NCBI GenBank assembly: GCA_049999725.1
Contig: JBNGIS010008331.1
Coordinates: 1 to 61,439, forward strand
Source: Haplomitrium mnioides
Taxonomy: Eukaryota > Marchantiophyta > Haplomitriopsida > Calobryales
Reading direction: 5' to 3'
Length of the DNA stretch: 61,439 nt
The notes under the pieces: model-generated
What the model saw: the letters and a program-made list of their open reading frames with translations, nothing else
The model's database searches: none
Told to the model about the DNA's origin: nothing
Translations under genes and position numbers: made by a program
In this document: piece by piece, positions 22,690 to 32,559 of the stretch
How positions within the stretch are numbered: the stretch's first letter is position 1
Layout of the letters: every line of letters starts with the position of its first letter

Positions 22690-25219
22690 TGCTGTGTTTC
22701 TTTTTATGTACTTGTTTTGCTTCATTCTCATGTCCAATTATTTTTATGATATCTCTTTGAAACATTTCAGGATTGAGGGCTTTTTGTCTTTCATACTCAA
22801 ATATATTTGCTTTAATGGTAGTTAGAGTGGTTTTCTTCAATTGGTTTTTTTGGGTGAGTAGAAAATCAAATGACAGAATCGTGATTTGTGTCAAATCAAG
22901 TATATCAATATATAACTTGGATTTGCATTTGCCTTTTGTTGATGCTATTTTTTCTTGGAAGTATTGACAAAAAAATGCATCTTCAATCAAACGAGCAAAC
23001 CATTGAACTCATACTCGTTTCGGGTTTGACGGATCTTCCTCATCAAAGGACAAAACTTTGAGAACTTTGGCAACCCAAAAGGGTCTATTCTTTGGATCCA
23101 GAGACGCAACAACACAAATAAACATTATAGCTTTCAAATCATGTAGATTGCCAAATTTATGCCCGTATTGAGTTTTGTGCGAAAGAGTGCCTTCTCGCGG
23201 CCTAGGTGCTCCATCATAGATTGCTCGATGTGTAGAAAGTATTTGTTGTACCTGAGTATCCTCTTCTGTTTGTGGAGCTTGAAGCTGAGAATCTGGACAA
23301 ACATTTTGAAAATCATTACAAGTGTTTGACTGTTGTGAAGGTGGAAAGGTAAATTGTCCTTCGAGTTGTTGTCTTTTTTTTTCAAGGATGTAAGCTGCAA
23401 TCTCTTGTTGGGTAAGAAAAAAGTCATTCCACCACTGAATATCAGAATCTATAAAGAACTTAAAGCAGTTCTCACTTATGTTGTCCCTTATTGAAATTAC
23501 CACTTTCTCGGCATCCACTTCTCTTTCTTCCTTTTGAAATCCCAAGTTTCCAACAAAAGAGTCACGTGAGGTTTAGGATTATAGGATAATTGAAGTGCTT
23601 TGCTTAGACTAGTGATCGTGAAAGCTTTGACACGTTTTAAACGTTTCAAAAATTGGCTGAACATTTGATCAATTTGATCATGAGTGTGGCCAACCATGAG
23701 AAATCCCACCTTGATTTTTCAAAAAACATTCTTGGCAATAAGGAGACTAAGATATCCAAATAGGATAGAATTCTTTTTCTCTCGTGTCGTATTGTCCAGC
23801 TGAAGATACAAAGTTGGAGGCAGCGGACCTTCAAAGTCATATAATATTTTGTTGAGCATAGTAACTGTCAAATTGGAATCGCTTCTCAAGTTTCCGTACG
23901 TTCAGAAGACCCTCGAAGAGAGAGCATGATTGAATATTAAGGCACCAACAACATTCACACCCACCAAACAATCCTTATCAATATTTTTTGGTGGCGATAG
24001 CCAGTGTGGAATAGCAGTTTCTTCTGATCCATTCCATCAATGACAATTCCCAAGTATTTTTGACCATCGACATAACATTTTCTTTGATGGTTTGCAAGTT
24101 TTGATCTTTCTTTCATTTGTTGGTCATGATGAAAAAACAATTGGCGATTATATTTGACTGCATCAATCCAAAACAAGAAGGACATAAAACTAGTTCAGTA
24201 AAACATATGTCGATACTTGTAGCTTCAAAACACAACCTTAGGTGCAAATAATATTGAAGACATCTTAAACAAATGTTTGAATTTATTGAAACGAAACACT
24301 TTGTAAAAGATAAAAAAAGAAACTTAAGGCAATTCAAAAAAAAGAAAATCTATTTGGAAAAGAAAAAAATGAGATTTGCAAAAAAAGGTTACTAGATCAC
24401 ATCCTCTCAACATTTAGGATGAGTGGATGCAACAACAGATCGTATATGCGTATAAGACCAATACAACAACACCAATATCATGGCTTAATGTGAATGTTGT
24501 CGCGACTGGTTTAAAAAAAATGAAGAACAAATCCTATGCACGCATAGGATTTGCGAACAACAAAAACAATTTTTTGCAAGGTTAAGGTCACAACATTAAT
24601 CAAATTCATTTTCTGGCTTTATTCGACTGCAAAAAAGGTGAAAATTGAAATATAAAACAGCAAAGTCTATGCGAGCATAGACTCTCTTCTCACAACTCAT
24701 CTTGCTAAGAATTATTCGACTCCAATCTTCTTTGCAAAAGAACTTAAGAAAATAAAATTTTTTAACTGTAAGTTGAGAAAACAGAACATCTCTAGAACTA
24801 AGCTTTGAGTCTAGGAAAAAAATGATAGATTAGCCAAAGGTGTCAAAAGAGAAGAAAGTTTGTTACCTTTTTTGGACTCCAAGACAGATTTTTTCTCGCA
24901 AAGATTTTATTTCTTTACATGTTTTACAAACAACAAATCTATTGTGTTTTGGAAATTTTACATTTGGCAAATGAGCTCTCTAATGTTTTGTAAAACCCGA
25001 GAAACTAAAAATGCAATAGGGATCTTTCTCTTTCAAATAAGTTGTGTAATAGTCATAAACTTCCCATTTTGTAAAATTATCCGGCAAGTTGTACACTTCG
25101 TGAGTAAGCATTCTCTCGCAATGTCCTTGGAAAAAATTGTCCATCTACTCACGAACAAAAACTCCTTTAGCAAATAGTTCTCTTTTTCCAAAAATGCCTT
25201 TAGGATATGCATTTTTGAG
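22690..25219 (-). pseudogene. Transposase-like gene remnant (GHTHD / DGMDQ family)
   Basis: The minus strand carries, in order: an N-terminal exon (25219-24867) with YNLPDNFTKWEVYDYY and CKTCKEIKSL; a putative intron with palindromes; then a core with HDQQMKER, VIDGMDQKK (about 24050), VVGALIFNHA, LQLDNTTREKKNSILFGY (about 23790) and VGFLMVGHTHDQIDQMFS (about 23680). A C-terminal NRPFWVAKVLKV block is near 23070. The ordered D, DN and GHTHxxxD blocks recall the RNase-H-like transposase-type family that I believe is annotated DUF7869; that name is from memory and unchecked. Frameshifts and stops throughout. It is divergent from methylase copy B across the N gap. Confidence 0.72.
24455..24690. 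repeat. Palindromic repeats in the transposase-like gene's intron
   Basis: At least three units: TCGTATATGCGTATAAGACC (24449 on), AATCCTATGCACGCATAGGA (24533 on, a long near-perfect palindrome) and AGTCTATGCGAGCATAGACT (24663 on). They fall between a donor-like GTAAC (minus strand, at 24866) and the DGMDQ-containing exon. Confidence 0.75.
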
Positions 25220-25619
25220 NNNNNNNNNNNNNNNNNNNNNNNNNNNNNNNNNNNNNNNNNNNNNNNNNNNNNNNNNNNNNNNNNNNNNNNNNNNNNNNNN
25301 NNNNNNNNNNNNNNNNNNNNNNNNNNNNNNNNNNNNNNNNNNNNNNNNNNNNNNNNNNNNNNNNNNNNNNNNNNNNNNNNNNNNNNNNNNNNNNNNNNNN
25401 NNNNNNNNNNNNNNNNNNNNNNNNNNNNNNNNNNNNNNNNNNNNNNNNNNNNNNNNNNNNNNNNNNNNNNNNNNNNNNNNNNNNNNNNNNNNNNNNNNNN
25501 NNNNNNNNNNNNNNNNNNNNNNNNNNNNNNNNNNNNNNNNNNNNNNNNNNNNNNNNNNNNNNNNNNNNNNNNNNNNNNNNNNNNNNNNNNNNNNNNNNNN
25601 NNNNNNNNNNNNNNNNNNN
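25220..25619. other. Assembly gap, 400 N
   Basis: Four hundred N between the N-terminal exon of the minus-strand transposase-like gene and the first visible exon of plus-strand methylase copy B. The shared upstream region of the divergent pair, which would contain any promoters, is hidden here. Confidence 1.
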
Positions 25620-26012
25620 GGCCCTGCCAAACCAAAGCCTTTTAGGTATTTGGATGTTATCAAGGCTCTAGAGCCTACAAGATTGGAGTGGAAATGGCTC
25701 GTCAACTACTGTTTGTTGAGAGACCCGGATCACCATCTTTACTTTTTTGCAAATGAAGGTGAAAAATTCAATTTGGGTCTAGTGGTCCAAATTACAATGA
25801 TCCGGGAAGGAAAGAAAGCCAATATCGGGTTGCTTGTGCAGGCCTAAGACTCAACAACACTTTATTCTGCAAATCGCAAGCGATTTGATTTTTCAGAGTA
25901 CAAGGAGAGAGATTTATTTGCTGGAAATCTTCAAGCGTCAATGGAAGATGGAAAGGTGAGTTCCAAAATCTATTTTCTTATTCCTTTCTCCTTACTTAGT
26001 TGTAACTCCTAG

Positions 26013-26420
26013 AATGCCTATGCAAGCAAGGACTTTGAAGTCTATGCGCACATGGACTCTGAAGTTCAAGCGCGTTTGGACTCTGAAGTCCATATGCGCA
26101 TGGACTCTGAAGTCCATATGTGCATGGACTCTAAAGTTCTTGCGCGCATGGACTATAAATTTTATGCGCGCATGGACCTTGAAGTCCATGCGTGCATAGA
26201 CTCTGAAGTCCATGCGTGCATAGACTTCAAGGTCTACGCGCGCAGGAACTTCAGAGTCTATGTGTGCTTGGACTTCAGAGTCCATGCATGCATGGACTTC
26301 AAGGTCCATGCGGGCATGAACTTCAAGGTCCATGTGCGCATGGACTTCAGAGTCAACGCTTGCATGGACTCCCAAGTCCAAGTGCGCTTGAACTTTAGAG
26401 TCCATCCGTGCATGGACTTC
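26013..26420. repeat. 24-bp palindromic repeat array B1, 17 units (intron of methylase copy B)
   Basis: Seventeen consecutive units of exactly 24 bases with no indel; a degenerate partial unit may follow. The core is AGTCCATGCGCGCATGGACT, a perfect 20-base palindrome, and neighbouring units are joined through a second palindromic centre, GGACTTYRAAGTCC. The array sits in a putative intron (donor GTGAG at 25956, acceptor TTTTCAG ending at 26521). Because 24 is divisible by three and the unit is self-complementary, both strands translate to the same octapeptide MDFEVHAR. Confidence 0.93.
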
Positions 26421-28052
26421 TTTGTTCACTGCATGTTTGAATTTTTTTAAAGTTCTTGCTTTTCTGCATGTCAGGTCAACATTTTCACTAATGCCAAATT
26501 GTTTTCTTTCTTTATTTTCAGTTCATTCAGTATTTGGCGGATTTTGTTGATGCGTACAATGACGCGAAGCGGATCGAGCAAGACTTCATCAAGTTCGCCA
26601 TCAATATTCAATAGCTTATGTCGCATCCGAGTGCGGCAACATTCTCAACTCACGCTACAGGGACTTCTTCTCAAAAGAAGAGAAAGGAGTCGGATCCAAG
26701 TGAGGCTTAGAAGAAAAAGAAACTGAAACCAAAAAAGAAAAAACCTGCACCAACACCTATTGTTGAGGAGGAGCAAGCCCCCTCAGAATCTAAAGCAAAA
26801 TCAACTTTGTCTGCCCCCTTGTTTCCAACACTAAGCAGCTCAGAGCAGACTCGGAGTAGGAGCCAGAGCCAATTCAAGCTCCAACGTCGAGAGCAAAAAG
26901 GCAATCCTACAAGGGGTTACGTACATTTCAAGAAATAGAGCAGGTGGATCCTCAGGCAGCTTCTAAGGAGGACAAAGACAAGATAAGGGAGTCTGCAATC
27001 CAGTGCTGCAGAGTCTGTGAAGAGACCATTACAATCTGGCTAGAAAACTTAAATCTGCCCAAGCTCTGAATAGACAACTGGAGTCTATTCCAAATTCAAA
27101 GATTAAACAAGGATTTTGTGGAGCTTCTTGCGCAAAGAATGCTCATGAATAAGTACGCACATTTTTTTTTCATTATGGTTGTAGACCCAAAGTGTGATCT
27201 TACAAACAGTCAGAGTTCGACATCAGGAACCCTGACAAGTATTGTAGCGAGATTGCAAGAGGCAATCACAGTGCTGCAGCAAGGCATCTACTCATTACAA
27301 AATATGGGGTGAAGAATCCTGCAATGTCGCTCTCTAACTGTTATGTGTATGTGGGCTTGACACCAACAGAGGCTTGCATTTTTGCAATCAATGACAATTA
27401 CGACCAGAGGTACAAGCTTCAGACGACCTCTATTCAAAAGGTTGAGTATTGGCATCAGCGATTTGTAGAGAGTAGGATGGTTTCATCTCAAAAATTGAAA
27501 AGGGAGATAGTGTTGGAAACGCTCTAGATAAAACCAAAGTCTACACTTGAGAAGACTGTTACTTCTTAAGACAACTGGTTCCAGCTAGCATTCAAAAATG
27601 GAGAGCTATGGGATTTACAACATAGCATTTTTTCAATGTGGGAGAAGTATATTGTGAAAGGCTAGAAGCCAAAGGCCAAAGGATCTCTTAGGACGGAGGA
27701 TATGAAGTGGACGCCTTGGAGGTCTCTTCAAGGTCTTCTAGATGAAGTCAAGATTCTAGTTTTGAAGCGGGTGTAAGCCGGAGAGCTTTCAATGGATGAG
27801 ATGTCTCGAGAGGTGGAGAGACACAAAGTGTTGGTCGTACTGGTAAAGAGTTTTTGCTCGGAGGTTTATTGCAATTCGTGGGAAGAGGCAAGAGAGGAGT
27901 ACCCTCTTCACACTGAAGAGTCGAAGATGGCCTCCTTTTATTCAAGCTTCGAGAAGCTTCTTGTAACTCCTTGCTTTGAAACTTTATTTAATTATTTGTA
28001 TTTGCATTGAATATTTTGTAAATTTTTGTTGTGTTTTAAAAGCTTACAGTCA

Positions 28053-28460
28053 ATGTCTAAGCGCGCTTAGACTTTGAAGTCCATGCCGGCATGGACTTCG
28101 ATGCCCATGCGCGCTTGGACTTTGAAGTCCATGCGCGCATGGACTTCAAAGTCCAAAAGCAAATCGACTTTCAAGTACATGCACACATTGACTTTGCTGT
28201 TCAAGAGCACTTGGACTTCAAAGTCCATGCAAGCATGGACTTCGAAGTCCAAACGCGCAAGGACATTGAAGTCCTTGCACGCATGGACTTCGAAGTCTAA
28301 GTGCTCTTGAACAACAAAGTCCATGTGAGCATGGACTTGAAAGTCAAAGCGCATGTAGTTATCGAAGTCCATGCACGTATGGACTTTGAAGTCTAGGCGC
28401 GCTTGGTTTTCAAAGTCCGCGCCCACATAGACTTCGATGTCCATGCACGCATAGACCCTA
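28053..28460. repeat. 24-bp palindromic repeat array B2, 17 units (next intron of methylase copy B)
   Basis: Again seventeen 24-base units, 408 bases, no indel, with the same core and spacer centres (GGACTTCGAAGTCC in the best units). It lies in a putative intron from GTAACT at 27963 to TTTTTGTGTAG ending at 28531. The same length as B1 is notable because individual units differ freely. Confidence 0.93.
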
Positions 28461-29090
28461 AAATGTTTTATGTTCTCTACATTTAAATGTTTTTATCATT
28501 ATCTGATGTTTTCATTTCAATTTTTGTGTAGGGGGACAAAACATTTAAATGGAAGCTAGCAAAGAAATTGACAGTAGCTGCGAAAGGAAGGAAAAAATCT
28601 AGGGTCGAGGAATCCCTTGAAGATCAAAAACAGCCTCCCACGTTGGTCTCTTACCCTCCTACTTTTTTTTCTCCACTGCCAAAAGGCTAGAGAGTGGATA
28701 GCACGACAACAAAGTGGTGGTACATCTCTCACAACAAAAGGATTTGTGAGAGACGAGGAATATGAACTAATGTCATATGTCGATGGTGTTAACGTAGTTT
28801 TTTATCAAGTCTACGGGAAGGCCAACGCTCGACAATTGAAGGGTCTTGTGAAACCTAAGTGTTTCACTTTGGCTATTGCTGATATTCCTTCCGGGTACAA
28901 CCTTAAGGAATGCAAGCATGATGACTCAGAACCATTTTCAAAAGATGACATTTTTGATATGGTATCATCTTTTGCGGCAGTAACAACTTTTGAGTTTTGG
29001 TCTTTTGTGATCATTCATTCTTTGCAGCAATTTGGCATCGTTGAGGATGCCCTTTTTGAAGTTTTGCTGTGCAATTGATCACGACATCTG

Positions 29091-29180
29091 GTGAGTTGTT
29101 CTTTTATTTTTATTTTTATTTTTTTTATTTCTCTTGCATTTTGGTTGCAATGTTTGATTTGATTGTTTATCTTTTTGTAG
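29091..29180 (+). other. Putative 90-base intron of methylase copy B
   Basis: Donor CTG|GTGAGT at 29091 and acceptor CTTTTTGTAG ending at 29180, separated by a T-rich stretch. It joins the exon holding motif IV to the exon holding motif I in a consistent frame. Copy A keeps the corresponding donor-like site near 22660. No palindromes are inside. Confidence 0.6.
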
Positions 29181-29810
29181 AGACAAAGACAATATTCAAC
29201 ATTCTGGTGGTCCCAGAATTGCACATGCCCACGAGTATTGGACGGTGGGCTACTAGACTAAGGAAGGAAAGAGGAGCATGCCCATTTTCAATTTGCAGCC
29301 TTTTTCTGTGATTGGACTTCCTCGGCACATTATGCGGAGTGTTTTTAGCTTCCCTACAGTCTCAGCAAAACTTAAACATCCAAGAGATGATGCTCTTGTG
29401 AATGCTTATCAGAAGTCCCAGGCTCTCTACAATTTTTTTATTGACCATTTATCAACATAGCAGGATTGGATCCTTGATCTCTGCTCTAGGTCTGGCATAG
29501 GCATTGTCTGTGCTTTAAAGCTGATGCAAAACTGCATCACCATGGAATATGACAGACGTCAGCCTATTTATATTCTTGAGAGGGTTTTGGAGATGGCTTC
29601 CTTGCCATTTGATGTGGCTGAGTCCCATATAGTTTTTTCTTACCACAAGGAACCTGTTCCTCTTGGTACTGCAGGTGCTTCTGGTGACTTTATTGTAATA
29701 TTAAGGACTGGAGAGTCTTGACAGGATTCTCTAGCGGCTGCAGATGCTTAGCTTGTAGATTTAGATGAGACAATTCCTCCTGTAGAGGAAAGGGTTTAAG
29801 GATTTGTTTT

Positions 29811-30009
29811 AACAATTTGTATAATAAATAAAGTTTATGTTTTCCAAATTTTTATTTACTTAAGTTTCATCTTGTTGCTCTCTCACTTTATTTAAAGTCT
29901 TTTCATCACGATTTAGTTTGGTGGGCTTAAGAATAGTTTGACTCATTTGATAATCTAAGAATGGTTTGAAGTCAATTGCTAATCTAAAGATGATTTGGAG
30001 TCTTTGCGC
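29811..30009. other. 3' flank of methylase copy B
   Basis: Begins with AATAAATAAAG (about 29824-29834), a plausible plant polyadenylation signal for copy B. No ORF. Confidence 0.4.
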
Positions 30010-30380
30010 ATTGTTTAGTGTCATTGCGCATTAAGGCTATCTAGTTCTTGTTTGAATTCCCTGCGTGTCTAAGCTCTCAGGTTATTTTTTAGAGTCCCTT
30101 CACCCATAAGCCAAATGGTTCTTGTTCAATGTCTATGCTTGCATAGGCTGTAGGGTTCTTATTTAGAATCTTGGCTTGCAATAACTTTAGGGTTCTAGCT
30201 CAAAGTCCATGCATGCATAGCTTCATTATTCTTGTTTAGAGTCTAAGTATGCACAAGATTTAGGATTCTTATTCAAAGTCTATGCGTGCATAAACTTTAT
30301 AGTTCTTGTTTGGAGTCTATGCTTGCATAGGATTTGCTAGTTACGATGCTCAAAGTCAAGTTCAAAGTCCTTACCCGACT
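30010..30380. repeat. Subterminal palindromic repeat array of X, about 37-bp spacing
   Basis: Cores GTCTATGCTTGCATAG (30131 and 30315), GTCCATGCATGCATAG (30205) and GTCTATGCGTGCATAA (30279) recur every 36-38 bases, separated by GGGTTCTTGTTTAGA-like spacer. It is the same core as the 24-bp and 52-bp arrays, lying about 0.3 kb inside the terminal sequence at 30720. Confidence 0.85.
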
Positions 30381-30692
30381 GGACATTTAGGTTTTCATAT
30401 AGTTTTTTCCACCAAAAGATATATGTTTTATTTCATTTTTGATGCATTTAGTTTATTCATAATAGTGTCAAGTTTTTAAAAAATATTTGAATAACCAACA
30501 TGTTTGTTTTGCAAGATATTTTCTACAAAAAAATGTTTGAAATATAATGTCAATGTAAAATATGCATTTTTTGTTTATAAAAAACAATTTTCTTTTCAAA
30601 AAGAAGATTTCAGTCGTTAATTTGATGTTTTTGAATGCCAAATCACCAGAAAAAAATTTTCGACTACCAAGTGAAACAGGAACTCAGTAGTG
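30381..30692. other. AT-rich end region of X, no gene
   Basis: Low-complexity A/T-rich DNA between the subterminal array and the terminal sequence. No ORF. It loosely resembles the stretch before 2973. Confidence 0.5.
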
Positions 30693-30720
30693 GTTCCTGG
30701 TTCAAAGTAGCGGCTGTTCA
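30693..30720. repeat. Terminal inverted repeat-like end of element X (copy 2)
   Basis: Twenty-eight bases ending CGGCTGTTCA that nearly match 2973-3000. It is immediately followed by copia E reverse transcriptase coding sequence. Just before it, GGAACTCAGTAGTGGTTCC is itself an imperfect inverted repeat. Confidence 0.65.
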
Positions 30721-32344
30721 GAGCGAAGTACGTGGTAGACAAGTTGATACATAAAGGAGCGTTTGTAGCACATCATGCATATATGGTGCAAGTAATCACT
30801 AAGAAGGAACCTGTCATATTTGAGGATGTTGTAGGAGATGAGAGATGGGAAGCTACAATGGTAGAAGAAATGAAAGCTCTTGACAAAAGCCAGACTTGGG
30901 AGCTGGTCAATTTACCTCAAGGGAAGAAAGCCATCGGATGCAAATGGGTCTACAAGGTGAAGAGGAGTGAAGATGGCAACATTAGCAGATTTAAGGCAAG
31001 GTTAGTGGCCAAGGGGTATGCCCAGACTCATGGGATAGATTATGATGATACTTTCAGCCCTGTAGCAAGAATGACAACCATTCGGGCAGTTATAGCATTA
31101 GTTGCATCGAAAAAGTAGACTTTGTAACAAATGGATGTGAAAAACACATTTCTGCATGGGGAGCTTGAAGAGGAGATGTACATGGTGCAGCCATCTGGTT
31201 TTGTTGACCTCGAGCATTCAGATCAGGTATGCAAGCTGAAGAAGGCATTATATGGTTTGAAGCAAGCACCTCGAGCATGGTCTAACAAGATATGCAAATA
31301 TCTTGTTTTAGTGGGCTTCAAGGTGTTAGAGGCAGATTATTCTTTGTATGTAAGGAAGACATAGAAAGGTATGATGGTCATTCTCATTTATGTAGATGAT
31401 TTGATTATGACAAGAGGGAGTGAGCAAGATATTGCTGAAGTGAAGAAATTGCTACAACAAAAGTTTGATATGAAGGATCTTGGTTAGCTATGACATTTCC
31501 TTAGAATTGAAGTGATAAAAACAAAGCAGGGAATATGGATGATCCAGAGGCAGTATGCCTTGGATATGTTGGCCAAATATGGCATGACAGGTTGCAAACC
31601 GATTGCAACTCCCTCAGATCAGAATACAAAATTGATCGGTTATGAAGGAGAGTTGATTGAGGATCCAACAGGGTTCAGGCAGATAGTAGGCAGCCTGATT
31701 TACATCACTATCACCAGACTAGATCTGAGTTATGCTGTAGGCCTGGTAAGTCAGTTCATACATGTACCAAGGAAGCAATGTTTGGATGCGGTGCGTAGAA
31801 TTTTTCGGTATGTAAAAGCTACACTTCAGTATGGGCTGTTTTATGACAGCAATAGTGAATTTCAGCTTGCTGGTTTCACAGATGCAGATTGGGCAGGAAG
31901 TGCCAGTGATAGGAGGTCCACTAGTGGTTTTGTTTTTTCATTTGGAAGTGTTGGAATCGCTTGAAGCAGCAAAAAGCAGCCTACAGTTGCATTATCGAGT
32001 ACAGAGGCTGAGTACAGGGGAGCAGCCATGGCCACCTGTGAGGTAGTGTGGTTATTGAAGTTGTTGCAGGATTTGGATGTTAGTGTAGAGGAACCAATGA
32101 AGGTTCATTGCGACAACATCAACAGTATTCAATTGGCTAACAATCTTGCTTTTCATGCACGTTCAAAGCACATTGAGGTGCATTATCATTTTTTGAGAGA
32201 GAAGGTGTTGGACAGTGTGATTGATCTGATGTACATGAGCACTGAAGGACAGGTTGCCGATATTTTTACGAAGGCATTGGGAGCCGAAAAGTTGCAGAAA
32301 TTCCGAAGGCAACTTGGTGTACAAATGTTGAGCTCGAAGTGGAG
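30721..32344 (+). pseudogene. Copia E 3' half: reverse transcriptase and RNase H
   Basis: One reading frame covers RT and RNase H, broken only by in-frame stops (near 31116, 31125, 31361, 31486, 31492 and 31962). Landmarks: [81 protein letters not shown] (the catalytic DD, about 31390), GFTDADWAGS, EAEYRGAA, NNLAFHARSKHIEVHYHF and DIFTKALG near the end. It ends with the purine tract AAGTGGAG before the LTR. Nearly every stop can come from CAG, CAA, CGA or TGG by one transition. It has no gag or integrase; those are at 3001-5460 in the opposite orientation. Confidence 0.93.
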
Positions 32345-32554
32345 TATTAATTAACAAGCTCTGATAGGCTGCCATGCTGAGCTGGAAACCCCCTTAGTTT
32401 ATTTAGGGTTAGTGTTATACATGGGGCAGATTGTAGTCACAAGTGTGCACTCCTCTCCTTTATGTAAATCGCACTATTATGTGCTCATATGATATATATT
32501 GCATTTCCTCTTCTACAAGTTTGTGTTTTTGATGTGCAATGTGAATTATTGACA
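32345..32554 (+). repeat. Copia E 3' LTR
   Basis: Partner of 6838-7044, with TATTAA..TTGACA ends. It is followed by TCACC (32555-32559), the presumed target duplication. A polypurine tract precedes it. Confidence 0.9.
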
Positions 32555-32559
32555 TCACC

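Larger units (their letters stand above)
25620..29810 (+). pseudogene. N6/N4 DNA methyltransferase-like gene, copy B (multi-exon)
   Basis: Exons, from splice sites and similarity to copy A: 25620-25955 (LDVIKALEPTRLEWKWLVNY); 26522 to about 27962 (DFVDAYNDAKRIEQD, a Lys-rich linker, DFVELLAQRM, TEDMKWTPWRSL); 28532-29090; 29181 to about 29800. Exon 3 ends with GLVKPKCFTLAIADIPSGYN, a motif-IV-like site. Exon 4 has DWILDLCSRSGIGIVCALKL (motif I, SAM binding) followed by NCITMEYDRRQ. Motif IV before motif I is the beta-class order of the N6_N4_Mtase family (Pfam PF01555). Both motifs look damaged (SRSG where SGSG is expected; IPS where PPY is expected), with several stops and a frameshift near 28680. 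The upstream start is lost in the gap. Confidence 0.75.

Noticed and set aside
25033-25847. Long ORFs of 186-236 codons spanning 25220-25619
   Set aside because: Most of their length is N; only the flanking exon fragments are real sequence.
25992-28444. ORFs of 125-145 codons on both strands over the repeat arrays
   Set aside because: They are by-products of a palindromic 24-bp unit divisible by three, in sequence that reads as introns by splice sites and exon similarity.
26013-28460. CRISPR-like repeat-spacer array
   Set aside because: Units are contiguous with no unique spacers, there is no cas gene, and the context is a plant nuclear genome with introns.
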